Shown here in pieces: positions 47,401 through 58,018 of a stretch of 64,000 nt of DNA. The first letter of the stretch is position 1. Each line of letters opens with the position of its first letter. Both the position numbers and the translations under genes were made by a program. Source of the DNA: Pararge aegeria (taxonomy: Eukaryota; Arthropoda; Insecta; Lepidoptera; Nymphalidae); NCBI RefSeq assembly GCF_905163445.1, contig NC_053201.1, positions 14,642,001 through 14,706,000 on the forward strand. The letters run 5' to 3'. Under the pieces are notes generated by a model. The model searched no databases and was not told the DNA's origin. It saw only the letters and a program-made list of their open reading frames with translations.

Positions 47401-49374
47401 CTGTTTCTTGCACTTGTAAACAGTTTTGCTGTCAAAGTCAAACTTTCTTATTCCGATAGATCTTTTATTCTTTAAGTGAGAAAAGTCTCAAAGCCCAAGA
47501 TATAGATTATGTAAATAAACATGTTACTATTATTTTAATTGTTATAGGCAAATTAAAAAGGCAAATACCTTCTACAACATCAATAACAGCAACACCCTGG
47601 ACGTAGGGCTCCAGAGACGGCAGGTGCGACGCGCGAACTGCCACCGCCCCGCCCATGGAGTGCCCCAGGAGGATGATGGGCGGCATCTCCGTGTCGAACA
47701 GCTTAAGCAATACTTGAGCCACATCGCTGCCACATTAACACAGTACCATTGCCATAAATAAACTCTGCCAAGGTTTATTTTAATTTGTTAATATAGGTCC
47801 ACAGGTTACTTACTAAATGTAAATTATTTTGAATCACAGGTTACTTACTTACTAAATGTAAATTATTTTGAATCATAATCACTTAAAACTATTGAACTAA
47901 TGGAATATCCAAATATCATTGTTTAGCTGACATCTACTTATATCCATTTATTATACTATTTGCTTACTATAACTGCATATGTCATGTAGTATATAAGTTT
48001 GCATTTGAGCATTCAGTCAGAAGGCTTTCTAGTATTTTCTTCACAGAGAATTTAGACTACTTTATTGTGAAATTTTGAACAGATTATATAGTAACTCACT
48101 TGACCAATGTGTCAATGCTCAAATCATCAGAATCCTTAGCCTTGGTCTCCCCATGCCCTCGGATATCCATGGACACAACTTGGCAGTGAATCAGGCGTGT
48201 TATTTCTTCCTGAAAAATATAAAAATTGAAAACATTGTAAAATTTTTACAATGTTAAATTTTATGTTATTTAAATCTTTCTATGTCATTAGGTATTGTAA
48301 GAGGGGTACCCTCCTTTATCTCTGAAGATTTCTATCGGATTCTCATCAAGTTTAATAGAGCAAACAATATAGCAAACTTAGAAATGACTAAACAACCCAA
48401 GTCAAATAGATAAGTTTCTTCTTTTAAAACAAGCTGGTGAAGAGTCACAATGTTAGTGGGAAAGGGTGTTAGGAATAGTGCACATATGTTGTACCTACTG
48501 TAAACAAAGCCCAGCTGAGACCAGAGTATCCTCCGCCATGCAGAGTGACAATCCTTGGCTGCTCAGGGTGCTCAGGCTCTGGAGATAAATACACCCGGAA
48601 CACACCAGCCTCTATCTCCACATCTAGATATTTTTCAAAGTAGTTTTTCCATGATATTGGAGAGTAGTCTTTGCGACGAGACCCACCAAAGGGCGCCAAT
48701 CTAAATGTAAAATTACATGTTAAAAGACCTATTCCGTTTTTTTTAATTAGTCTGCTTTTCCCTATTATTCGTGTTTGGATATAGCTGTAGATAGGTGTCA
48801 TGTTGTTCTACATAATGCAAATTAACCCACGCAAACTAACCCTTGCACCATATCGCTGAATTAATGAATAAGAATATGTATTGCCCACTAAACAATCATT
48901 TCATTCTTTGATGTGACTCAGAAATGGTAAGTGCATTGCATCGCAATTGTATTTTACTTCTTTAGCCTGCTTTTGCACCTACACACATTCACTAATGAGT
49001 ATGAATGTTCTTTGAACTTATTATGGTAAAATTAATCTACAACCTTTCTAATGTCGGTTGCTAGAAGAAATAGGCCTTTGAATAAGCATATTATGAGGTA
49101 TTTTTAATTAACTAGAACAAAGTAATAGCGGCTATTAGTAAGCCAAAGATAAAGTATGATTTCAGGTATCAATAGTCAACCACTTAGCCAAGTCTCACAA
49201 TAATACCTTAAAGAAAACATCAATACTATCAGCGAACACAATATTATTATAATTTAATCGGTACAACTTTTAAGCGGTTCTATTCTTACAATCTACTTAC
49301 TTCGATATACCGGATGTCCTGGGCATTTTCGGCGGCAGTTTGTTCTTCATTATAGTCTTCTGTAATGATGACAT
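44445..49374 (-). CDS. PPME1: Protein phosphatase 2A methylesterase 1 (PPME1), complete
   Basis: Ten exons on the minus strand, in transcript order: 49374-49301, 48700-48499, 48209-48100, 47726-47569, 47288-47198, 46791-46726, 46536-46336, 46267-46110, 45653-45589, 44543-44445. They total 1,224 nt, 407 residues plus TGA (human is 386). PPME1 is an alpha/beta hydrolase that removes the methyl ester from the C-terminal leucine of the PP2A catalytic subunit. Seen: oxyanion-side 'LHGGGYSGLSWALF', nucleophile motif GHSMGG (Ser152), Asp178 in 'VIDVVEG', and His366 in 'CGHAVHED'; these align with human Ser156, Asp181 and His349. An acidic Gly/Ala-rich loop in exon 7 replaces the disordered human loop. 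The C-terminus ends in 'PGC', as in human. The frame stays open to an ATG at 49497, but 'MSSLQKTIMKNKLP' resembles the human N-terminus, so I start at 49374. The last exon lies beyond a 1-kb repeat-filled intron and is easily missed. Confidence 0.95.
44565..44633 (-). mobile_element. SINE family A tail in PPME1 intron 9
   Basis: 'catcaagccattaccggccc' and 'ctcccacagtgagaagagtt'; interrupted right there by the family E tail starting 'caaattcaaatacaaaa'. Confidence 0.75.
44634..44805 (-). mobile_element. Non-LTR 3' end, family E, in PPME1 intron 9
   Basis: Reverse copy with tail 'ttcaaattcaaatacaaaat', then 'aggcctatcacaggcactta', 'gctacgagggttccaaacgc' and 'gccctggtctaagaagagcc'. Sense orientation matches PPME1 transcription. 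Confidence 0.7.
45049..45095. repeat. Perfect 22-bp-arm palindrome at a SINE breakpoint
   Basis: Arms 45049-45070 and 45074-45095 are exact reverse complements (inner word gtcataaatgtgcagtttac) with a 3-base loop. The right arm runs straight into a truncated family A SINE. Confidence 0.95.
45088..45275 (-). mobile_element. SINE family A, 3'-truncated, in PPME1 intron 9
   Basis: 'cgtagtccaccacgctcgc', 'aacattatggagaactctca', 'ggcatgcagttttccttcac' and head 'aagtcgaagtcctaaccact'. The GAT tail side is lost at the palindrome. Confidence 0.85.
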
Positions 49375-49860
49375 CTTAAAGTTTAAGCAATAATTTAATA
49401 AATTAGTTTTATAATTTAGAAAGTACGGATAATATGTTATTTTATGTGAATTAGTAAACAACGCGCCTACATTTATTTCTGACTTATTTTCTATCAAAAC
49501 AAAACGTCAATGTCAGTTAATTGCGTTCTTTTCTAAAATCTATTATCGTAGTGATGCGCAAAAAATTTAAATCGATCGATTACTTTTTTTATTGAATCAT
49601 AATCGATTTGGCAATTTTAATGACGTTTAATTAATTTTTAATATTATTTTTATCCCGTCCTTTACTAAACATTGACAAGCGTCAATCTCAATGACAGATG
49701 CTCTGTAATTTGACATATTTATAATTTTTTCGTCTATGTTTTTTTAAATCAAATAACAACAAAATAAAACAAGCGTTCTTTACCAAACAAACAAATATTT
49801 TTAAACAATTAGTGCTTTAATAATATTATCAAACTATTAGTAAGTTTTACGTCGCCTACC
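49375..49860. promoter_or_regulatory. Bidirectional promoter between PPME1 and the ZAD zinc-finger gene
   Basis: Only 486 bases separate the divergent start codons of PPME1 (49374, -) and the zinc-finger gene (49861, +). Both 5' UTRs and core promoters must lie here unless one has an upstream non-coding exon. The sequence is AT-rich, has no recognisable repeat and no obvious TATA box at a fixed distance, and contains paired AATCGAT-type words near 49570-49610. A shared promoter is inferred from geometry. Confidence 0.6.
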
Positions 49861-52800
49861 ATGGATTTCAAAACCATATGCAGAATATGCCTGGAATCAT
49901 CAAAACAAACTTACGATATATATACAAGTTATTACCTTAAAAGAAATATTTTATACTGCGAGATGTTATCAAATTGTACTAAGCTTAAGGTTGGTTGTTA
50001 CTTCACATACATATTTCATTACTGTAACTTTTTAAAGAAATCTTTCGTTGAGGTTACAAATTATAGCTAAAATAAAACTTAAAATACCTAACTGTAATTT
50101 TGCTGTTCTTCGTGTTAGCAAATTACTAGTTTAGGAATCAAGGTCTTCTGACTTCTCAGATTGCCTTTTACAATGTTGTCTTTACAATGACCTTGTGAAC
50201 CTGAGGATGATGGTCTAAAAACTAGATGTCCACTACCTGTGTACCAGGTAAAACAATGAAGCCCACTGAACAATGATTCCAATGTAAGAATCGGCAGTTT
50301 GGTTAGGAAACCAGATCCTCCTTATGGGGACTTTTCAAAAGATTGTATTCACTTCCAGCCAGTTGAAGAGGATGGACTTCCTCGCCTAATTTGCAAAGAA
50401 TGTTGTCGTCAATTAAAAAGATCATACGCATTCAATATTCAATGTACAGAAAGTGAGCAGACATTACGACATTATTTAGAGCACACTGTAATACCCAAAA
50501 CAGAAGCATGTGTGACACACACAGTGAGTGTTGAGGTGAAGAGCGAGGACTATGGGGTGGACCAATTGGAGCTGATGCTGAAAGAGAACAAGGTGTTTGA
50601 TGATGGTGTTAAGTCTGGTGAGTGGAAATTGATTTTCAAGTAATTATGAAGCGTGAACAGCACATACAATAATCCAATTTTAAGAGTTAAAAATGTAGTT
50701 CATATTTATAACTTTGAAATATTCAAATAGGTCATCTTAGAGGTTTACCTAATATGTTATCCTCAAAATCAATGAAAGCCTTGTACTAATTGAAAAGAAC
50801 AACGGCTGAGTTGCTTGCTTCTACTTGTAGTACATTTACTAAAATAAAATTTTCTACAAAATGACACCTGATGTTCCAATTATAAAAATGACTACTTGAT
50901 GTTAATTAATTTTTAATTTAAATTCTGCCTTTGCTAGATGCGTTGCTGTCCTATATTGCATGACATTTTCAGAATAACTTAAAATAACATGCTTGTTCAT
51001 TTCCAAACTCAGATTATGTTTCTACAATACAACAGGGGTCACTTTACAGGGACAAAACTATTGGCCTTGCGTATGACGGATCCAGTAAATTAATATAGAA
51101 GTTTAAAAAAAATGTGTGTAATTTCAGAACCTGTAAATATAAATGGTACAGATGACAGTTGCTGGGATGCAGATGATGACAACATGGCACTTGGTGATAT
51201 CAAGCTTAAAAAAACATTAAAAGGTTAATGAAGATAACTTTATATGTGTATGATTTGTGATAATTTTATCCATAACATAGTTTTCAAAAAAAATTTAACT
51301 GTTTCTCTAAATTGAAACTTCTCTTAATTGCACAATGCTCGTAAGATCTTAAATAAAAACGTGTCTTAAAATTTAACTATTATATATATAAAAGTATTGC
51401 CACATTTATTGCAAATGCAGGTTAGTCTGTGAAAAGCCTACAAAAAGCACTCAGCCCTCAGCTGAAAATGTATTTATTTATTTCTATCAAGACTACAACA
51501 GAATTGTGAATTGGGTTATGTACTAATAATTATATGATAACATAATATGTTAAAAGAAAATAAATACATAGTGTCCAAAAAATAACAAAGCAATCACTGT
51601 AATAATGTGCTTGTGTTTATTAATAAGTATTAATGTTTATTTCTCACAGAATCAAATCACAATTCAAATGAGAAGGATGACAAACTATGGGAATCTAGAA
51701 CAGACTTTGATGATTTATTATATGAAGACCGTTCACCAAAGAAAAGTGTCAAAGGTACATAACATGTTAGATATAATTCATGATAAGATGACCAACCAGA
51801 CTGTACACCATGTCTTCTTCAAACTTCAGACTTGTTTTGGTTTGGCATATTTTTTACGGCCAACAGTCTACCCTCTCGATTTTTTTTAGTTTTTCCCCAC
51901 CCGCACCTCTTGGGTTCAAAGGGGCTGTAATTCCCTTTTTAATCGCAATGTCAGTTAGAGCATATACAGGAGAAGTTCTTGTAACGTTAAATCTTTAATT
52001 AATGTGATCACATGTAAGTGATAATAACACCCTCTTATGTTAGCTAATGCTAAAGTTATTTTGTAGTACTTGTAAATGGACAAGCAAACGGGTTGCCGAA
52101 GAAAAGGGGAAGGAGAAAAAAAGGTATGTTAAAACCAATAATGCATAATGCATGCATGTTTTTACTTGAGAGTGGAGTTCTGAGTGTATCAGTGCATATC
52201 TAATATGAGAACTCGTGTAAACTCCGACTAAACCTTATTATTATGAGTGCCTTTACTAGCAGTGCTCAACCAGCTTGTAGCTGAAAACCATTGGTAACTT
52301 TCGGGTATGGACTAACTAAGATTTCAATATAACCGGCTGAGATATAATATAGAGTAAGTTTATTTGCTTATTGTTAAAATTAGACAGATTAGCTTAACAA
52401 ATAATGTGGTGGACTTTTAACTATTTAATGACATTCTTCACTTAACAAATTTCATCGTCGGTCACTCCACATTCACCGTCAACGAGTCAACATCGACAGA
52501 GCGTTTCCAACAAGTGGACACGCCGTCGCGTCGTACACTTGCCTTAGACTATTTTCACAGTTTTTGTAATAATTACTTAATACTTCATGGAATAGAGCTT
52601 CCATACTCTAATTTGGGTGGAGCTGGTAAAGAGTAGTTATAGTATTCGAAGAGATTAAGTCTGAGCCAAGTTAAAATTTCACTCACAACATTCTCACAAT
52701 GTCAGCCTTAGTCACTTTCGAGCCCGAAATAAATACACACGTAAATAGAAAAGTATTACAACGACAAGCAATTGCGTATTCGGGAAGCAGTCACAATCTT

Positions 52801-55800
52801 TTAGTTTTTTTATATCGAGTATATTTATCTAAATAGATGAATAAGACTAACTTCATGTTTCATTATAGATAAGATCTTTTTGTTGCGTCTGATTGATAAA
52901 ATGCATTTTACCAACGTATCATAATTCGTACGCAATGTTTATATTATACGTAGAGCTAAATGGGCTCGCTCTAGTACACAGCGTCAGTGGCAGCCCGTGC
53001 GCTCGCTAGGCCTCACGGTTACCCGATGCCCGCAGAGTGCGCACTGGCCGAGGCTCCGCTGCCCGACAGCAAGATGCCGTCGCAGTGCGACGTGTGCGGC
53101 AAGATCATCAGCACCAAGAGCAACCTCAAGGCGCACAAGATCTGCCACACCGACAGCCGGCCCTACAAGTGCGCCGAGTGCCCCGCTTCCTTCAAGTGAG
53201 TTCTGCATGTTTGGTAAGGCTTAAAAACTGAATCTCTTGAATTTCTGGTCCACTCCATTCTTTCCATGTTTCCGCTCGGCTTCAAAAGTGATGCATTCTA
53301 AATGTGGTTCTACTCCAAGACGTTGCGTGTCCTATAGACTTAGTAACGCACAAACTTTTCTATCCTTAAAGAAGTAAAGATCTAACTAAACTCCTGTTTC
53401 CATTCCATGCGCTCAATTTTAAAGTTTAAGTTTTCCAAATGGATTTGCAAAACATGCTTCCTGTCATGCTTTAGCGATTAAAACTATCACAGATGGGTGC
53501 CCGCCGTTAGTCACGAAGACGAGTTCTCAAGGTGCTAGAGTGACGCATCCAAAATTATTATGCCACATCAAGCTAGTCGCAGCCATGACACTGTATGATC
53601 CACTGTATGACTGATGAGCATGGCAATATCTACAAGAATACCTCTCCAGCAGACGTCATTCTGTCTGTGTTCAATTTCGTCAGGATAAGTGCAGTTTTTG
53701 TACCGAATATAGGTGATTAACATGTAGACACACTTTCGTATTTATGATATTCCTACGGTTCAACATTTGTGGTATATTTGCAGAGGCCACAGCGCGTTGT
53801 TTCAGCACAAGCGGGTGCACTCGGGCGAGACGCCGTACCACTGCGAGTACTGCCCCAAGCAGTTCAGCCGCCGCGCCGGCCTCGTCAACCACATACGAGT
53901 GCACACGGGTAAGCGGAGTGGCGGCCTCCGAACAGCCGCGGTGGCCGGAAAGCTGCTGGTTCGGTCAGGAGGAGTGCATCGAAGGTGCGGGATGCATGAG
54001 TGTGGGTTTCCGGATCATCGAGCGATTCGGCGAGAGAATCGAACATGGAAAGAATCGGCACGCGACGATCGCCTTCCACCTCGTGCAGTGCTTTCGCTGC
54101 ACGGTTGTTTTGGAGGGTACCCGGTGTAGGGTGCCCGGCCGGATGCCGAAGGAGGGGGTGTCTCTCCTTGTGATGGAGGGCTTATTTTGGTATCCATTTT
54201 TTTATGGTACCCATTTGAACAGGTGTAATGTTGTAACGATGCAGAGACTAGATTCATCTTGCTCCATTCCAGGCGAGAAGTTGTTCAGCTGCACGATCTG
54301 CTTCAAGGACTTCGTGCAGAAGACGCAGCTGTCCATCCACATGAAGAGGCACAAGGGAGACAAGACCTTCCTGTGCCAGGTCTGCGGAAAAGGTAATGTT
54401 TAACCCTCGGCTCGACTTTCGAAATCGGCAGGGTGTCTCGGGTAATTCGGTCTGTTCTTCCAGGTTTCCCGATAAAGTCGGACTTGCGCGTGCACCAACG
54501 CACCCACAACGGGGAAAAGCCCTACTCCTGTCACTTGTGCGAGAAGACCTTCGCAACCTCCGGGAACCTCTCCATCCACATCAGGATACACAACAAGGAA
54601 GTCAGGTAACTAGCACAAATCACTACTTCATGATAGGGGTTTGCACAACGTTTGTTCTCCCTAAATTATTTATAAGCCGTCCAATGACTATAAAAGGAAT
54701 CTTTCACAGGAAGATTCTGCATTTTCAAAAAGGTGTGATGCGACGCGACGAGGCATCATCGATATAATGATTTATTACAATTTCTCGGCTCCTACGGGTC
54801 GTAACGTGATGTTAAATAGTGTTATAAAGTAACGGTTGTATTAGTGTAAGTGTTTGTAAGTAAACCTAATAAATAAAATAAAATAAAGTATTCGACGGGC
54901 TATCAATTACAAAAAGATTTTCCAATCCACATTTCACTGGTGGTAAAGCCGGTGGGTACAAAGGTAGTGCTCCGAGTTTTCTCATCAGCTTTACTATTAG
55001 CGCTGATGCGTTCGTTTAACCACGAGTGGGTTGTGAGTGTGGCAGTAACGCCCGCGTGGCCGCAGGTACAACTGCAAGGAGTGCCAGCGCGGGTTCGTGA
55101 CGTGCAGCTCGTACAACGTGCACCTCAAGCGGCACAAGGGGCAGCGCGACTACCAGTGCGAGTGCGGCAAGACCTTCTACACCTCCTCGGCGCTCAAGCA
55201 GCACAAAGTGGTAACCGCTTACCTTCGTATCGCTAGCTCACCTGTTTGCTCGCTTCGATGAGCCGAAGCTGACGGCAGCCTCGGCTACTTTAAAGACTCC
55301 GCGCATGCTGTACACCCGCAGTTCACATTGGTAGGTCTGTGTATTCACCGCTGTGCAAGCGGAAAAGCTCATACACTCGAGCTCATGGAGGGAGGGAGGA
55401 AATAGATGAAATTATTAACGTATGAATCCGGGCACTTTAGCACCGAGCAAATTAAGCAAAACAATGTCTCGAAACTTTCGCACGAGCTATCCATCTATCG
55501 GGCAGAGCCTGTTGACAGCACTGAACACCGAAAATTATAGTTTCAATTCCTCCAAACCTGATATCTTGAGTTTGGTCGAGAATTTCTATAGACAGTTATA
55601 CACTTTGAAGCTTGTTGAAGATTTACGACGCCCTGCACCGGTAAGCGCAGCGTTGGTCGACCCCTAACGAGGCTGACTGACGACATCGAACGAGTCGGGG
55701 AGCTGCTGGGAACAAGTGACCCTAAGCCCACCAGCAGTGGACGTGATCTAGGGCATACAAGCATAATCAAACCTACCGCTTTATCGCTTTGATTGTTGTT

Positions 55801-56424
55801 TCTTATGCGTGACGTATATTAGTCGCAGGGGAATGATGAAATCAGGACCAGAATGAGTCGTTTTTGAGTATCGAAACACTGTAACGTCAAATAACCTCGT
55901 CGAATAGTCGCGAATTTGTAAACCCGCTTTTTTAATCTTACAAAAGCGTAGATCTTTGGACGAGTTTGCGCTTGAAAAGAAGATTCATAATTTCCATTTT
56001 ACTTCGACGTTACGGAGTATCGACAGTCGGAACCGACCTTCGATTAGGAGCCCGCAAATGGGCGCAGGGTATGAACGGTCGAGTCTCGAGCGTCTCATTG
56101 AACTTTTTGCAATCCCGCGATGCACAGGTGCACACGGGCGTCAAGAAGTACCAGTGCACGGTGTGCGAGCGCAAGTTCTCGCAGACCAGCCACCTCAGCC
56201 GCCACTTCCGCAAGGAGCACGCCAAGCCCGGCGCGCCGCTGCCCGCCGCGCAGCACTACCGCCGCGTGCTGCCCGACGAGCAGCACTACCGCCGCGTGCT
56301 GCCCGACGAGCAGCACTACCGCCGCGTGCTGCCCGACGAGCAGCACTACCGCCGCGTGCTGCCCGACGAGCGCGCCGCCGGCGTGTTCGGCCGCGCCGCG
56401 CGCGTCAAGTGCGAGGCCGACTGA
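49861..56424 (+). CDS. ZAD-type C2H2 zinc-finger protein, complete, nine fingers
   Basis: Eleven exons in phase: 49861-49989, 50359-50617, 51128-51223, 51650-51754, 52067-52123, 53036-53195, 53784-53908, 54273-54392, 54464-54605, 55066-55210, 56128-56424; 544 residues. The start has a good context (ACCATGG). An N-terminal ZAD domain has Cys7, Cys10, Cys55, Cys58 and 'YDIY...DGLPRLICKECC'; in insects ZAD mediates dimerisation. An acidic low-complexity middle (exons 2-4) is followed by a basic 'PKKRGRRKK' stretch (exon 5), a likely nuclear signal or AT-hook-like patch. Nine C2H2 fingers run from Cys233 to His477; finger 8 has C-x1-C and finger 9 H-x4-H. A four-copy decapeptide repeat (residues 488-527) precedes the C-terminus. 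It is probably a sequence-specific nuclear DNA-binding regulator; no orthologue is recognised. The exon 1 donor (AAG|GTTGGT) is weak, but joining there restores the ZAD consensus. Exons 6-11 are very GC-rich, exons 1-5 AT-rich. Confidence 0.9.
53909..54272 (+). other. GC-rich intron 7 of the zinc-finger gene
   Basis: Unlike the other introns this 364-bp intron is GC-rich and stays open in frame for about 73 codons before a stop. Retention would truncate the protein after finger 3. It may be an old GC-rich insertion; no repeat family recognised. Confidence 0.4.
54700..54890 (+). mobile_element. Retroelement-type tail in intron 9 of the zinc-finger gene
   Basis: 'ctcctacgggtcgtaacgtg' and a closing 'aataaataaaataaaataaa' look like a non-LTR 3' end. 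No coding remains. Confidence 0.4.
55625..55760 (+). mobile_element. RTE-like 3' fragment (family F) in intron 10 of the zinc-finger gene
   Basis: 'agcgcagcgttggtcgaccc', 'actgacgacatcgaacgagt' and 'cagcagtggacgtgat' match the fragment at 1570-1835. Confidence 0.65.
56251..56370 (+). repeat. Exact 4 x 30 bp coding minisatellite in the last zinc-finger exon
   Basis: Four identical 30-bp units at 56251-56280, 56281-56310, 56311-56340 and 56341-56370, each coding the decapeptide QHYRRVLPDE. The repeat lies between finger 9 and the C-terminus. It keeps the frame, so copy-number change would lengthen or shorten the protein by ten residues per unit. Confidence 0.95.
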
Positions 56425-57160
56425 CCCGCGCCCGAGGCCGACGGCTCCGCGCGTTGAACCCGGCCCGATCCTGAATATGAAACCACGCGCGCGTTGCGTT
56501 TCTACCAAATCGGTCAAGTATAGGGAGCTGAGACACAAAAACGTACAGAAAATTATCAAGGTCATGTGCCAAAAGGTACTAGCACCCCACCACACACACG
56601 TATCATTTAAACTCAAATTACAGAAACAATTATAAGTTCAATGTTGTCAAACTTAAATATTTGTAACGACCTGAAACACATTAACCCATATAACTGTGTG
56701 TGTGTGTCCTTTTTCGCCACAGTAATCTGTGACCCCATTTTTACTTGCATGTGAACACAGCTGATTATATGGCTGTCACCGTATTATTAGAATATTATTT
56801 TTTAAAACGTCCCAGGAAAACTATTGGGACAAAATTTATATCATGTGTATTTTTAATACTTATGTTATACTATGCCCCGCGGTTTTTCCCGCCGTTTAAT
56901 TTAAATGAAAGCAGATTATTTATAAAGAAGAGAATCAAACAAATTCAGCAGCATGGCATATAGTTCCACAAAATTAGCTGGCCCAGTGTTAGTGTCGCAG
57001 CGGTCAATGTGAAGATATCCACCAACTGATCTTCTGATAGTTTTATATGGCGTCAATTAGTTGTAGGCTACCGGGTCAGATAAGTTTCTTGTACTGTTAT
57101 ATAAAGGTTCTAAAATGTTAATGCAAATCGAGTACTGAATTATCATAAAAAATTTATCAA
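56425..57160. other. 3' flank of the zinc-finger gene
   Basis: Probable 3' UTR. I see no canonical AATAAA close to the stop; the nearest clear one is at 58185. Short open frames here look like chance. Confidence 0.45.
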
Positions 57161-57400
57161 AAAGCGGTGTTATGGTTGAGACTTCGGCTTCACTTTCGGG
57201 GCGCCGAGTTCGAATCCCAGCACGCACCTCAAACTATTCTAAGTTATGTGCGACTAATGACAATATTACATCAACTTCAACAGTAAAGGAAAACTTCGCT
57301 AGGAAATCTGCAAGTCAGTGAGAGATAGGCATGCCTGAGTGTTCCCCATAATGTTCTTTAAAAGCGTGTAGAGTCCACCTCCGCGCTGGGCCTCATAATG
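57160..57400 (+). mobile_element. SINE family A, forward
   Basis: Head 'gttatggttgagacttcgg' and 'gagttcgaatcccagcacgc', body 'cagtaaaggaaaacttcg', then 'gagtccacctccgcgctggg'; the last tail part is missing. Confidence 0.8.
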
Positions 57401-57439
57401 ATGATAATGTATTAAAAATGTTTGGAAATAATTGGAAAC

Positions 57440-57615
57440 CTTATAAGTGTGTTTGTTTGTTTGTCCTTCCCTTATGCCCTAACTGTACAACCAATCAATT
57501 TGATTTTTGGCAAAGTTATTCGAAAGAAAGGGGAATAACACAGGCTACTTTTTATCTCAAGAAAACGAACGGTTCCCAAAAACACGTATGAAAAACCCTG
57601 GCAATAGCTAGTAAT
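57440..57615 (+). mobile_element. Helitron-like 3' fragment
   Basis: 'tttgtttgtttgtccttccc', 'ctactttttatctcaagaaa' and end 'ctggcaatagctagt'. The 5' start word is missing. Confidence 0.5.
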
Positions 57616-57861
57616 AATATAAAGATCTACATGTCCCTTTTTCTATTCTTAACACATGTTGTGGAAGTAAAAACCAATCAAACATAAGCGAAGAAAAATA
57701 TGGTAAGTATACAAAATGTAGAGTACAGTCTAGTCTAGCCACCGGAGCAGGAATCTCATAGAACGCCTACTTCTGACAGAGTACCTGAGACTACAGTACG
57801 CGCCGTCTAAGATGGCCATTCAGCCTATTCAATGGGGAATTTTGTACAGAAGACTCGGAAA

Positions 57862-58018
57862 GTCAACGTTTACTTATTCGATCCCGTGAAAGTTAACTTT
57901 GATTTGTAAGGAAAAAAAAGCGCCATCTGTTCATGTTTCCATGTATTGTAATAAGATGGCGCTCTTTCGATATCGTGTAAATCGAAATTAAATTTCACGC
58001 GATCGAATGGCACTTAGG
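57862..58018. mobile_element. MITE family K, copy 2
   Basis: 'acgtttacttattcgatccc' on the left and 'cacgcgatcgaatggcactt' on the right form imperfect inverted repeats. The inner words 'gcgccatctgtt' and 'taagatggcgct' again lie in opposite orientation. Confidence 0.7.

Noticed and set aside
56095..56635. Overlapping 170-residue frames with Ser/Thr- or Ala/Val-rich repeats on both strands
   Set aside because: Out-of-frame readings of the 4 x 30 bp repeat in the last zinc-finger exon.
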